Notes: a model not told the origin generated them from the letters alone. A stretch of 64,000 nt of DNA from Aspidiotus rigidus (GCA_035079385.1 JAVHKY010000023.1:5658001-5722000), one strand, 5' to 3'. Numbered from the stretch's first letter, positions 1 to 11,391 are shown. A program made the numbers and translations.

Positions 1-274
1 AGTCCCTCATACTGTAGACTAACTTATAGAGTAGTGGAGGTCGAAGTTGCTCCAAATCCCGAAATTGAAGTCTAGTATAAACTGTATGTTACGATTTTTC
101 CAAGAGTAATCCCAGACGAAGTCATACTCAAGCGAGTAATACAATCGGAGTAATTTACAAATAGCCACAGAAATTTAACGACGCCGGAGCGCTTTCGATT
201 AAACAATCATTGTCAACGGGGACTGGAAAGCGACTGAACCAACTCCGGCTGTAAACTAGAAACATACGAGGAAA

Positions 275-1543
275 TCAGGATTGAACCAGCGAGTCATCAC
301 GACGTGAATCATACTCGTAAACTAGTTCAATCAACCCCTCATCAGGTATGTACCTGTTGAGCACATTAAGGTCGTCGTGATTTAAATGACGGATTATTTC
401 GATGTGTTCTAACGCTTTTCGCTTCGAATACGCGTTTTCTCTATAGAGGAGGACCTCGGACCCCTCTTTAATGCTATGGCCGCTAGTGACTAGATGGTCC
501 GCAAACGCCGATTCACCTATATTCTTCTTTTCCCACGCCTTCCTATGTTCAGCGATTCTAATTTTCAACTGACGGCCTGTCTCGCCGATATAAATTCCGT
601 CACAATCCTTACACTCAACTTTATACACACCACTCCTCTCGGCCAGTTGGATGGGGTCTTTTAGCCTAACCAATAAACTTTTTATGGTATTGGGGTTGTA
701 ATACACAGGCCGAAATCCGAAGGGGCGTAGGACACGACTCAATTGAGATGAAAACTGCCCCAGGAACGGAAGCCTTATCCAACGCTCTCTACTATTTAGG
801 GCCGTATTGCGGGGGAGGGAGGTGGTGGAATCGAGGTATTTTCGAGTAACTTTCCTTTGGATCATAAGGTCAATGTCTAAGTTCACTTCATTCGTTCTGG
901 CCAAGTGCTTTATAGTTAATACCTCTTTTTGGAAGGCTGACTGATTGAGAGGAATACTAGTCAGTCGATGGATTAAGCTGTTAAATCCAGCATATCTATG
1001 GGCTACAGAGCAAAAAGATTTGCCGTGGACAGTAATATCGGTCGCAGTCTCTTTCCTGTATATGGCGAATTCATGGATACCGTCTCTATTACAGATCGTC
1101 AAATCCAAGTAATTAATAGATGCGCCACCGATTTCTAAAGTAAATTTTATAGAAGGATATTGATTATTTAGATACTGGAGAAACTCCAAGAGGAGCTCTC
1201 GGGGATCAGTCCACGTACACAACACATCGTCGACATACCTGTGCCAATAATAAATCTGATCTAAATACGCACTGCCAGAGGAGAACAAATCGAGCTCAAA
1301 CTTAGACATAAAGACCTCTGAAATGAGAGAACCCAAAGGAGAACTGATGGGTATTCCAACCTCTTCAGGAAACTCAAAAAACTTGTTATCGAATTTGCAA
1401 TAATTGGGAGACCAACAAATATTGAGGAGATTGAAAAATTCACCCAATTCTTCTTGGCGAACATTTGTTTGAATCAAAAGGTCTCCCATATGTTGCATGG
1501 CGGTTGCTCTGGGGATATTGGGGGAACAGGCCGACCACATCAA
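275..1543 (-). pseudogene. Penelope-like element: RT palm/thumb plus GIY-YIG endonuclease
   Basis: This 422-residue frame holds the C-terminal half of the Penelope polyprotein. It copies element RNA and nicks target DNA in the nucleus. The RT motif GIPISSPLGS lies at residues 63-72; copies 2 and 3 read GIPIGSPLG there. The catalytic box YWHRYVDD has D105 and D106. A GIY-YIG domain starts at about residue 305 (GVY, then YIG at 318-320, R324 and R329, E332, H333). It includes the paired cysteines C311 and C314 and the downstream histidines typical of Penelope endonucleases. The apparent first residues are not a real start, because the true frame continues from the upstream ORF through a one-base shift. 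I class it as a broken coding region, although restoring one base would open it. The sequence does not show whether it is transcribed. Confidence 0.85.
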
Positions 1544-2096
1544 ATGAACACAGGGTCGATCCCAGCGGAAGAATATTTTCCTTAAGCCTATCAGCCAAGG
1601 AGACCGAATTTTTCACCGAGTAAGGTGACTCATGGTCAACTGTCGATTTAAACCATCGGTCTAAAAATTCCGCCAGAGCGTACGTGGGGGAGGACACAAA
1701 GGATACGACCGGACGCATCGGGTTATCTTTTTTATGGACTTTTGGTAGCCCGTACAAGAGGGGAGGCACAGGGTTGGGCTCCAGGAGCAATCTTTTTAGC
1801 GAGGGAGTTTTAATAATAAATTCACACTCGTTTATCACACGTCTAACTTCTTTTACGTGTTTAGGAAAATTGAAACTGTCGTTTTCCTTAGCACCACACT
1901 GGCCGAGAACGTCATAGACCTTGGAGACGTAGGAAGACTTCTCCATCACGACAATGGCATTACTTTTGTCAGCCTTCGTGATGATTAAGCCCTCCTCCTT
2001 GACCCTCCTCTTTAATCCCTTAATCGCCTCAATTGCGTAATCCCAGTCTTCAACCTTGAGTACAAACTGTGAGCGACTAATTGGCGGTTGGTGCAC
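1525..2096 (-). pseudogene. Penelope-like element: N-terminal RT (fingers) fragment
   Basis: This is the upstream frame of the same element. It holds the conserved Penelope blocks ITKADKSNAIVVMEKS, FPKHVKEV, PVPPLLYGLPKVHK, MRPVVS and SFDVVGLFP, in that order. After LFP the frame goes wrong because a CCCC run has become CCCCC (plus-strand Gs at 1520-1524), and the sequence continues in the frame of the downstream ORF. The first codon is not a genuine start: a stop lies four codons upstream, and the related copy near 30.4 kb shows that at least 70 more residues are expected. So the element is truncated at its 5' end, as is common for retroelements primed from the 3' end. Confidence 0.8.
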
Positions 2097-3034
2097 GGGG
2101 TTTGTTCATGCCATCAGCAAGAGCAACGCATGCTCATAAATGGCCAACCGGAACGACAACTTATTCCCAACAGCAACCAACTAATCGTATCCCGCCCTCT
2201 CTGTTCAGACTCCACCAGGTCAAAGCTTCTTACGATGTTGTACTACGACCTGGGTAAAATTTTCTGACTTATAAAGTATGTGTAGTCCCTAGTAAGAAAC
2301 CGCAAAGAGAATGCTTAGTATGAGGAGCAGGATGAGCTTAGACAAAGGGACTTCACCTCGACGTATAGGATTAGCTTTCCAGCTGATGGCTACACTTGGA
2401 ATAACGTCATTATAGAAGCCATCAACTGCAAACTTCATCTTATACAAGGTGGAATCCTTCCGTTATAGTGTCTTAGATGAGCAAGACAGCCTAGTACATT
2501 GTATCTTAGGCCTGTATAATGAAGGTGAAGGGGACAGGTCTCAAAGTAGCGAAGACCGAAATCATTCTGTCCCTGAAGTAGGTTGGGGTGTCGTGAGGCC
2601 ATTTCTATGAAGATTTAGGGGGGGCCCTTATAATTCAATTTTTTTTTTTTTTTAGCTTCAAGAAATTAAAGTTTGAGGGGGATTTCTTCATTGGCCTAGG
2701 GGGCTCACGGCACCCCTGAGGTTGATCATTGAGCGTGACTTATTTATTGAGGTACCCTAGAGAACAGGCCCATGGAAAAGGATGTCATACACGTATCTGT
2801 ACCGGTGAGGAACGTGAATGAGAAGACTCTTATTCATGGTTTATCTTTTCGTCTCGAATTTCACGAACTTATGTTTTTTTATAGTGGCCCACCGCCTGAT
2901 CAATGTCTCCTTGAAATTTTCGGTCAACTTGCTCCATCCTATAGCATTGAAGTTAATGTGGACCGTTTGATCCTCAAAAACATTTGCAAGTGATCGAACT
3001 CCCATATAAATAGAAAAAGAGGTTGGATGTAGTG
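2097..3034. other. No gene seen
   Basis: I see no supported coding region. The segment contains a T run near 2638-2655 and a G-rich patch (2615-2720). That patch loosely resembles the GGGGG/CCTAGG-containing repeat units at 8.6 kb and 11.6-11.9 kb. Confidence 0.5.
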
Positions 3035-4344
3035 TTAAAACCCGAAATCAGTAAATTCTAAAATTCACTAGTCAAAACTAGTTGCCACAAATGACTTTAG
3101 TCAGAACTAGTTTTGACTAGTTAATTCTAGAATAAAAAAAATTGTTTGAATTCATCAGTAAATTCTAGTTATGACTGAAATGAATTGAAATTGTTCGAAT
3201 TCAAAAGGTGATGGTGTTTCCAGACGTACTTCGGCCAAATTGATAGATATTTGGTAGTTCTGTTCAACTTTGAGGATAAGTAGCTCACACTAGGATAAAA
3301 TATACGAAAAAGTTCTAAATTTTTCTTCCTTAATTCACACATTAAACCGCATATCATACGAATTCGTCGGCCTATAAACGTTACAAGAGCAAATCTAACA
3401 GTGACTAATTGACGCACACCATTCAAGTACAAACAAGCTTTGTAAAAAACAAAAATTCAAGGGTGTTGGAGGCTGGAGGCACTTTGTCTCTGCCGTCTCC
3501 AATGAGGCGAAGATGGTGAGTATTTAAACCATGATGTTGGAGGCTGGAGCATTTTGCCTCCGGAGGTACCTTGCTTCCACCTAGAGGCTTGGAGGTGCTT
3601 CCAAAGACCCTTTAGGAGGCACTTTTTTCAACAGTATTCTATTCCTCGAAACCTCATTCAACCACTTTGATGCTAGCGCTGCTCGGTTAGGAGAAAAGCC
3701 AAAGTTTTAAATACACCTTCTGAGTATCATCTGTCATCTGGCAACACTGGTAGGCCAATATGCTACATCTAGTCACACTGATCAACATTACAAGTGCCTT
3801 CGGAGGCGTCTCCAAAGACGTCTTCGGTTTCTTCGACAGTGCCTCCGGAGGCATTTTCTCCAATCTCAGTAATTGCGCTGGAGGCATTTGGAGGTACTTC
3901 CAGAGACATACTTTGGAGGTCAGAAGACGCCTCCAAACGTGTCCACTGGAGGCAACCGGAGTCGGAGAGTCGTTTTCTGTATTCGTTCCGGACGCCTCTA
4001 AAAAAAAAATATGCCTCCAACACCCTTGATAAAAATGCAATTACATTTGTACTAGGGAAGAAATTCATTTTATTGATTGGATTCACCCTTCTTGTTTTCG
4101 CTAGCTAAAACTAGTTTTCCCTGACAATCATAATTTCTTCTCTATTTTACTTTTTACTAGTGAATTCTAGTTTTCACTAGTAAAAACTAGTTTTACCTGA
4201 AATTATTCAAGTTAAAACTAACTCCAACGCTGAGAGTCACGGTAAATTCTAGAGTTAACTAGTCGAAACTAGTTCTGAATAAAGTCATCTGTGGCAACTA
4301 GTTTTGACTAGTGAATTTTAGAATTTACTGATTTCGGGTTTTAA
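3035..4344. mobile_element. TIR element with CTAGT-rich ~100-bp inverted ends
   Basis: The left end reads TTAAAACCCGAAATCAG and the right end is its inverse. The inverted similarity continues about 100 bp inward on both sides (about 3035-3135 and 4235-4344), through repeated ACTAGTTTTGACTAGT palindromes and the block GTTGCCAC. The bases GTG flank both ends (3032-3034 and 4345-4347), a possible 3-bp target duplication. No transposase ORF is present, so this looks like a non-autonomous DNA transposon or MITE. A second, compositionally different element lies inside it at 3458-4028. The superfamily is not assignable from the ends alone. Confidence 0.75.
3458..4028. mobile_element. Nested GGAGGC-rich TIR element
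   Basis: The left end CAAGGGTGTTGGAGGC and right end GCCTCCAACACCCTTG are exact 16-bp inverted repeats. The interior consists largely of GGAGGC or GCCTCC words in both orientations (for example GGAGGCTGGAGGCAC near the left end), giving it a much higher G+C content than its host element. The overlapping short ORFs on both strands are by-products of this repeat composition. It lies within the 3035-4344 element, so it inserted later or was carried as cargo. No clear target duplication was found. Confidence 0.75.
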
Positions 4345-5126
4345 GTGTAACAGATGCACCAAGTTTAATGTCATATGTGAACGTTTCGAACACGTGACCG
4401 TTTCTCACCATAACATGATACGAAATCGAACTTGCTGAATTCAGCCTCTTTATTCATCTCTAGAATTCAATAATTCATCAATAAATTTCCCTATCTTGCC
4501 TGACTTTCTAGGACTCCTAGTAATGCTCTTCGTCTTTTTCGTCTTCCTCGATCTGCTTACATCAGCTGCAATGACCTGCCCAACCTCAAGGCTGGAAACT
4601 TTTGGTGTATGAGAAAAGTAATGTACATCGTTTGGAGTGCAACGGTTAACGTAATCAGTGGCATAGCTAAAGGGGGTTCAAAGAAATCTGGATGAAATCA
4701 CTCTCCTCAACAAAATTCAGCAAGAGCAGGAGCGAAGTTGTGCCTCCCAATGGCGGCGTGAAAGCAAGACGACCGAGGGGTACGCCTTGGGCCTCGAGAT
4801 ATTGGGAGCCCCGCATTCATCACATACTGAACTACGACATTCAACTGTACGCACAAGCCTCGAAAAACCTCACACCGCCACTGGGCAGTGCCTCTCATCT
4901 TTTTCTACCAATAACTCCATTCATCATTGATTTTCCGACTTGTCTGATGATGAGCTTCTGTCGGATTGTTTTTTTCTCGCTTTGGTACTCTTTGCCAATT
5001 TTACATAATTTTTTCTATGCAGGTGCAACTTATAAAACTTTCTACTTTGAAGTTTCATTTATAATTTAGATTTTCGGTTTATTGTAGAGAATAAAGAACT
5101 AAGTCAGGTTCTAAAAAAAAAAAAAG

Positions 5127-5148
5127 TGCTTACGCAGCCGCGTAAGCA
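5127..5148. repeat. Perfect short hairpin after an A run
   Basis: TGCTTACGC, four loop bases AGCC, then GCGTAAGCA form a 9-bp perfect stem directly after an A tract (5113-5125). It could be the end of an old element or a chance palindrome. No function is assigned. Confidence 0.5.
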
Positions 5149-5689
5149 ATACACGACTTTTCACCTGTATCTACAATCAAGTTTTTTGCTTAAACTTTAA
5201 CTCTAGTACTCCAATTTATTCAATGAATCGTTTTCTCAATAAGATACACACATCCTCAACATCTCTTGCCACTCTAATTCATTCTTGATCATCTCCGATT
5301 CTCAAGCATCTTTTAATGTTGGTTGTTGTAGACTCACACATAACATTCATTCATGAAAAACTCAACACAAACGAGCAAATCTTTCACCCATATAAAACTA
5401 TTTCATCACTCAAAAAAATGACAAAATTATACGCAAAGGATTGTTGCACTATTACTATACTAACACAACATTCATTCATGACTGACTCAACACGAACGAA
5501 CACATCTTTAAAATTCATTCATAAAGAGCGTATCCTTACGTGTGTGAACAGGTAACCCAAAAAATGAATAAAACTAGCTACAACTACACTGACAATCTAC
5601 GTAATCAAAGGTTACCCTTCGCTTTTGATGACGAAAGCGGCTACCTGAAGTTTAGTACTACAAAATATTAGTAGCTCGAATATATATGC

Positions 5690-6003
5690 AAATTTCATCA
5701 AATTAGTTCACGTTTCAATTTGAGATTTCTCACGAACCAAACATCGTATCAACACCAAAAGTTCACAATTACATTTTTAGACATGTAAATTACAATATAT
5801 CAACATTTGAAAAAAATTGAACAAACCATATCAGAGTTATAGGAGGGGGAATTTTTTTAAAAATTGGGTATATCTGGAGAACTACTGATCCGATCGTCAA
5901 AAAAAATGCAGGTGCACAACTTCAGATATAACACTACAACTTGACTAAGTTTCAAGAAAATCCATCCAGTAGTCTCGGAGGAGAAGTCCGGACAAATTTT
6001 GAT

Positions 6004-6061
<58 letters not shown>
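5690..6061. repeat. Possible retroelement/SINE-like tail ending in a TA microsatellite
   Basis: The sequence around 5870-6005 has the texture of many dispersed insect repeats (ACTACTGATCCGATCG, then AAGTTTCAAGAAAATCCATC). It runs directly into an uninterrupted (TA)n tract at 6006-6061. Some non-LTR and SINE families end in microsatellites, so this could be such a tail. The microsatellite is certain; the element assignment is a guess. Confidence 0.35.
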
Positions 6062-6063
<2 letters not shown>

Positions 6064-6990
6064 AAACCTGAAATTTTTTTAATGACGTAGCGATGATCTA
6101 TGACCTCTAAAACGTCGAGAAAGTTCATTTCCCCCCCTTTCTGCCACAACTGTGACGGGTGTAATACTCGCTTTTCTACGAAAAGTCGGTAAAACAAAGA
6201 AATATTATGAAGAAGTTGAGGGAAAAACTAAGGAGTTTACGAATGAATGAAGAAGCATCGGAGTCATGCTGTATTCAGTTTTTACTATACGCGGTATGCT
6301 CCGAGAACTTCGAGGGCTCTCCTCACTCCCTTCTGTGATATTCTATTTTTCAACACTGATATATGGAAACAAAATATTTGATGGTAGTTTTTTGTAAACC
6401 CAATGACGAAACTATGAATTTAATCAGAGAGATTTACGAGTCATTTCAATGAGAGAAGAAGAAATTACAGGCACGTAAGAACCGACCTGCCTGTAATTTA
6501 TTTTTCGCTCACTATTTACGTTCAATTAAGAACTGGAGTACGAAATCCGGACCGTCGAGATATAGATGGAGATGAAGAGTAAGAATTACGATATTGATGA
6601 TCATCATTTTAAAAAGTGTGTCGCACGAGTTGAGTAGAAAATTATTAGGAAGAAGCAAATCCAATACAATAATGACTACTAAGTCTTTGAATAAATTAAC
6701 CGGCATCATTTTCGAAGGTTATTATGCTTCCTTTACGTAGTTTCTCCCCGTGACCTTCTTCAGCTTCGAGATTTATCGACGATTTTTTTCCTTTTCGAGG
6801 CCTTTTATCTCAACGTCATTTCCCTCCGTTGGACTTTCGATGGTTCGCCGGCGCACTTCGCAGCCACGAAATGCGGTGCAACAATTTTACTGTTTCGACA
6901 TCCGCGCACGTTTGTTTTTTGCTTTATAATCGTGTAGAGGTATTTTTTTCCTCTTCCGGTAGTGCGTTACCGTAGAGTCCGTATAGCAAA

Positions 6991-7016
6991 GATAATTAAT
7001 TCACGCGTTAATTATC
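6991..7016. promoter_or_regulatory. TAATTA dyad, possible homeodomain-type site
   Basis: GATAATTAA (6991-6999) is followed after 8 bases by its inverse TTAATTATC (7008-7016). Paired TAATTA cores are recognised by homeodomain proteins, but AT-rich DNA produces such sites by chance. The surrounding 6800-7200 is less AT-biased than its neighbours. Confidence 0.2.
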
Positions 7017-8629
7017 TCGAAATGCAGCACATTAGAGTTTAAACAAAACAAAAAATGAGTGAAAAAAAGTGAATTAGGTGTATCGTAGGTACTTTCACTT
7101 CTGTTATATCGACGGCCGGCCACGATTGTTTGATTATTTTTCTGGTGGTAAAAAGACATCGCCCGCGTGGTTATAAACCATCCCGTAGCGTACAGAATTG
7201 AATACCTTATTTCCTACAAATGAGCAATCGTGGCAATCGAGGTCCTACATTGTGAACGTTTTAACCTTGTTTCACTTTTGTCGTGGATCGTCTTTGGAGA
7301 ATTTCGTCGCTGATAAGTTTATCGAAGTTAGCTCGAAAGAGCGAAATTTAGCTCAAAGTGAGAAAGAATTATTTGTGGCAGTTGGAAAGCGTCGAGTATC
7401 ATTCACACGAGGGAATGCAATTATATTATAGCGACTCATTCTAAGATTAAGTGGTCTTCAACTGTGTATACTTCGCTAGCTTAATTGTATTCTAAGCAAA
7501 TAATGTGTTATGTCATTCGCGGTACTCATTTTCAGCCCGATATAACGAAGGTAGGAGTTGTACTCGGTGTTTGCAGTAATAATTTTATATTCGTAAATTA
7601 TCATCTTATGCGTGTTTCCAGTCCACAGACGACGAACGTATAAAAAGTAAACAAAAAATGGGGAAAAAATACACTGGATCGCCGTCGCTCTTGTTGCTGC
7701 GAAAATGAAAAATGCAATTAGCGAAGTAAACATTAGGTTCAGAAAAATAATGGTTTTCGAAGAGCGAATACTCGCTTACCTTTCATTACGTGTACTTGTT
7801 CGCCTTTTTCATGCGCGAATTTCTAGACGGAGGGATAAAAGACGGACAGTCAGCCGTCCACCTTTTCGAGCGTAAACTACCGGAAAACTTAATAGATGTA
7901 ACTGATGATCTTGTGGGCGTTTCATGATATTGAATTTATCGATCCGCATGGCTATGCAAATTAGTCGAAATCGAATAATAGGATGACTTGCCTCAAAAAT
8001 GTTTACTAGTACAACGAAAATTGTATCATCCGACGGGTAGATTTTTTATCTTCTTGTTGGAAATTTTTCTGACTGATATTCGCTTACGCAACCGGGTGGT
8101 TCTTATCGGTATTGATAGATTTATGCCATTGAGTAGCAAAAGGGAGTCTGAAAGTCCACGGAACAAATCTTTCACTAGGAGAATCAGGGTTAAGTCCCGC
8201 CTCATTTTCAGGGTTGTAATTCTGTAACCTGGAATCAGTTGTACGTATGTCTTTGAGTAGTCTTTGTAATACAGTATCCCGAAAACTTGCTTGTACGTTT
8301 TAATTATTGTGGTCCATACTGGACTCGCAGAAATTCGAATACAATATTACCATTGGTAAGAAACATAAGTGTGGTACTCGACGGCCCCCAAAGAAGATCA
8401 AAATTCCACCAGGCCTCGAAATTTTGTACGATTTTATAGCGAAATTTTACACCGGGAGGATTTATGTGAATTCCCCCGTCTGACACGGGGGTATGACGGA
8501 TCTCTTACCGCGAGCTCATGACGAAAGATGAGCCTCAAGGTATCATTCCCTCCTTTGCGTGAAATCGCGAGAATTTCTGCTCGTTAGTACCCGTGAATTT
8601 TGCTTATAAATTCATAAATGAGAGAGGGA

Positions 8630-8740
8630 TTTCCTTAGGCCCCAAAATGTTGAATGTATGTAGCGGAGAAATGATGGGTGAACAAAATCCAAAGTTTCCT
8701 GAATAAAATTGAATAAAATGTGAGCAAAATTAATTTATTT
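8630..8740. repeat. Monomer of the GGTGAACAAAATxxx repeat family
   Basis: This segment (CCTTAGGCCCCAAAAT, AGCGGAGAAATGATGG, GTGAACAAAAT and related words) matches the units of the tandem array at 11.64-11.93 kb. One copy therefore lies on each side of Penelope copy 2. Confidence 0.5.
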
Positions 8741-9038
8741 ATTTCAGTCATTTTACGTCCCCCTCGACAGCTTGTAGCCATTTATGGAGGAGGACGGTTT
8801 ACAGGGGTAAACTAGGTACTTAAAACAACTTACTGTACAATAGAATCGACACGGTCCGAAACGTTACGGCTCGACATAATGACAGAATACTCAAAGAGTA
8901 GAGTAAACGAAAAACCAATTACAAAGACCGCAGATATAAAAGAGAAGATGCGAGATCTTTCGGTTAACAGACCATCATCGGGCAAAGTTAGAACGCCACT
9001 GACCCAGATACGACTCATAAAACAGAATACCAACGAGA

Positions 9039-9668
9039 TCAGGATTGAACGAGCGAGCCCTCGCGAGGTGACTCAAACTCGTAGACCGATTCGACTAAAC
9101 CTTCGTCGGGAAAATACCTGTTGAGTACGGTAATATCGTCACTGTTCAGATGACGCACTATTTCGATATTTTCCAACGCAACGCGCTTAAAGTAAGAATT
9201 CTCCTTGTGGAGAAGGGTAGCCGAACCTTCCTTGAAACTATGACCACTGGAGATAAGGTGGTCCGCAAAGGCCGAATCACCCAAATTACCTTTCTTTCAG
9301 GCCTTAAGGTGCTCCTCTACTCGAATTCCAAGCTGGCGATCCGTCTCGCCTATGTATACGCCGTTACAATCCTTGCACTCCAATTTGTACACCCCGCTCC
9401 TCTCCCCCCGCGGGATGGGGTCCTTTAGCCTAACAAACAAACCCTTCACAGTAGTGAGGTTATAAAAAGCAGGCCTGAAGCCAAATGGGCGGAGGACACG
9501 AGTCAGCTTGGATGAAAACTCACCCAAAAACGGGAGCGAAAGTGGTAGAATCAAGGCCCTTCCTCCTAAGTTTTTTACGGACCATACGGTCAATGTCCAA
9601 GTTGACCTCATTCACAGCGGCCAAGTGCTTAATGGTCGCCAGCTCCTTTTGGAAAGCTGGTTGACTTC
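9039..9668 (-). pseudogene. Inverted partial copy of Penelope GIY-YIG region
   Basis: Read on the minus strand, this encodes pieces of the Penelope C-terminus. SQPAFQKELATIKHLAAVNEVNLD comes first, then, after a deletion, LPFLGEFSSKLTRVLRPFGFRP, the GIY-YIG core (YIGETDRQLGIRVEEHLKA) and GDSAFADHLISSGHSFKEG. A TGA stop (plus 9297-9299) falls between LKA and KKGNLGD, exactly where copies 1 and 3 have tryptophan. It is a non-functional arm of copy 2, not a separate gene. Confidence 0.8.
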
Positions 9669-9684
9669 GCGGAAAGCCCTGCTC

Positions 9685-11196
9685 GTACCTAACCCTGTTC
9701 CTCCCCTCCTCTATGGGTTGCCAAAAGTTCACAGGATGAATACTCCTATGCGGCCTGTCGTCTCCTACGTCTCCTCCCCTGCCTATTTTCTGGCCAAGTT
9801 CTTGGATCGTTGGTTCAAGTCTCGAATCGAGTACGAGTCCCCCTACTCCATTAAAAATTCGGTTTCTCTGGCCGAGAGGCTCAAAAATGTTACCTTGCCT
9901 CCGGGTACTAGCCTCTGCTCATTTGATGTAGCCGGCCTCTTTCCCAACATACCAAAGGCCCTTACTATGCAGTATATGGGTGACCTACTTGTAAAGTTCA
10001 CCATTCCTCATAACGAGATACAGGAATTTTTTGGCCTCCTTAATGCGTGCTGGTCCCCGAACTTCTGTAAGTTCAATGGGAAATTTTACGAGTTTCCTGA
10101 GGAGGTAGGAATCCCCATCGGCTCTCCTTTGGGCTCTCTCGTTTCGGAGATATTTATGTCCAGATTTGAGGTTGACTTGTTTTCCTCTGGCCACGTGCTA
10201 CTGAGTCACATCCATTACTGGCACCGATATGTGGACGATATATTATGTGCGTGGACCGGGCCTCAAGAGCTCCTTGGTGAGTTTCTTCAGTATCTGAATA
10301 AAATGTGTCCCTCCATAAAATTCACTACAGACATTGGAGGTTCTTCCATAAACTTTCTGGATCTCACTATCTCTGATAGAGATGGGGACCATGAATTTGC
10401 GATATTCAGGAAGGATACTTCGACCGATACAGTTGTCCACGGATCGTCCTTCTGTCCATTTTCTCATAAGATCGCTGCCTTCAATAGTTATATTCATCGA
10501 CTGACTAGCATTCCGCTAAGTCAACCAGCTTTCCAAAAGGAGCTGGCGACCATTAAGCACTTGGCCGCTGTGAATGAGGTCAACTTGGACATTGACCGTA
10601 TGGTCCGTAAAAAACTTACGAGGAAGGGCCTTGATTCTACCACTTCCCTCCCCCGCGATCTGAGTGGTAATAATAATAAGAGATTACGTTGGATCAAGCT
10701 CCCGTTTTTGGGTGAGTTTTCATCCAAGCTGACTCGTGTCCTCCGCCCCTTTGGCTTCAGGCCTGCTTTTTATAACCTCACTACTGTGAAGGGTTTGTTT
10801 GTTAGGCTAAAGGACCCCATCCCGCGGGGGGAGAGGAGCGGGGTGTACAAATTGGAGTGCAAGGATTGTAACGGCGTATACATAGGCGAGACGGGTCGCC
10901 AGCTTGGAATTCGAATAGAGGAGCACCTTAAGGCCTGAAAGAAAGGTAATTTGGGTGATTCGGCCTTTGCGGACCACCTTATCTCCAGTGGTCATAGTTT
11001 CAAGGAAGGTTCGGCTACCCTTCTCCACAAGGAGAATTCTTACTTTAAGCGCGTTGCGTTGGAAAATATCGAAATAGTGCGTCATCTGAACAGTGACGAT
11101 ATTACCGTACTCAACAGGTATTTTCCCGACGAACGTTTAGTCGAATCGGTCTACGAGTTTGAGTCACCTCGCGAGGGCTCGCTCGTTCAATCCTGA
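9685..11196 (+). pseudogene. Penelope-like RT plus GIY-YIG, interrupted by one stop
   Basis: True Penelope sequence begins at LLVPNPVPPLLYGLPKVH near 9685; the preceding open frame is antisense of the inverted arm. It continues with MRPVVSYVSS, SFDVAGLFPNIP, GIPIGSPLGS and the catalytic YWHRYVDD (YVDD codons near 10228-10239). The thumb and then GIY-YIG follow (VYIGETGRQLGIRIEEH, near 10877-10926). A single TGA at 10936-10938 replaces the tryptophan of the KAW motif, after which the same frame stays open to 11196 (ending SLVQS, as in copy 1). Apart from the missing N-terminus and that stop, the protein is intact, so the copy is young. Confidence 0.85.
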
Positions 11197-11370
11197 TCTC
11201 GTTGGTATTCTGTTTTAAGAGTCGTATCTGGGTCAGTGGCGTTCTAACTTTGCCCGATGATGGTTTGTTAACCGAAAGATCTCGCATCTTCACTTTTATA
11301 TTTGCGATCTTTGTAATTGGTTTTTCGTTTACTCTACTCTTTGAGTATTCTGTCATTACTGTACAGTACC

Positions 11371-11391
11371 AAAAAAAAAAAAAAAAAAAAA
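11371..11391 (+). other. A run at the 3' end of Penelope copy 2
   Basis: An uninterrupted A tract follows TACTGTACAGTACC. The same TGTACAGTA word occurs inverted at the outer edge of the left arm (8833-8841), which supports these positions as the element's two ends. Confidence 0.6.

Larger units (their letters stand above)
1..2096 (-). mobile_element. Penelope-like retroelement copy 1, 5'-truncated
   Basis: The minus strand carries a reverse transcriptase followed by a C-terminal GIY-YIG endonuclease, the diagnostic order of endonuclease-bearing Penelope-like elements. Positions 1-274 would be its 3' untranslated part, and the true 3' end may lie outside the window. The coding part is open from 2096 to 275 except for one frameshift at a C run (plus-strand G run at 1520-1524). 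Upstream of about 2096 the frame meets a stop and similarity to the copy at 28.9-30.7 kb ends, so the N-terminal region is missing. It is the best preserved of three related copies here. Boundaries are approximate. Confidence 0.85.
4345..8629. other. Long stretch without a supported gene
   Basis: Short ORFs occur but none shows a recognisable domain. The stretch holds a 9-bp-arm hairpin (5127-5148), an imperfect ~130-bp direct repeat containing AACATTCATTCATGA (about 5310-5540) and a TA microsatellite (6006-6061). Between 6800 and 7200 there is a more balanced-composition segment with a TAATTA dyad. If the host ZP gene begins upstream, this would be intron or 5' flank, but no 5' exon could be identified. 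Confidence 0.5.
8830..11391 (+). mobile_element. Penelope-like retroelement copy 2 with inverted duplicate of its 3' end
   Basis: The plus strand has RT (from about 9685), GIY-YIG endonuclease and a 3' tail ending in an A run (about 11371-11391). The first ~830 bp (8830-9668) is an inverted, slightly diverged copy of the last ~850 bp (about 10520-11365), including GIY-YIG and 3' UTR. The inverted arm lacks about 55 bp present on the right (the LPRDLSGNNNKRLRW segment), and the right arm lacks about 45 bp near the terminus present on the left. Inverted or partly duplicated ends are known for Penelope-like elements. The RT is truncated at its N-terminus at the arm junction (about 9668). Confidence 0.85.

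Noticed and set aside
3760..4108. Overlapping ORFs on both strands rich in Glu/Ala/Ser/Gly
   Set aside because: They are translations of GGAGGC/GCCTCC repeat words in the nested element. Both strands and two frames are open at once because of composition.
4692..5069. 125-residue plus-strand ORF
   Set aside because: No motif, and similar composition-driven frames occur on the opposite strand.
7198..7431. 77-residue ORF in the region upstream of the ZP exons, tested as a 5' exon
   Set aside because: No ZP-N cysteine pattern, no signal peptide and no splice donor in register.
9508..9684. N-terminal 59 residues of the long plus-strand Penelope ORF
   Set aside because: This part is the antisense of the inverted arm that happens to stay open into the RT frame; it is not Penelope protein.
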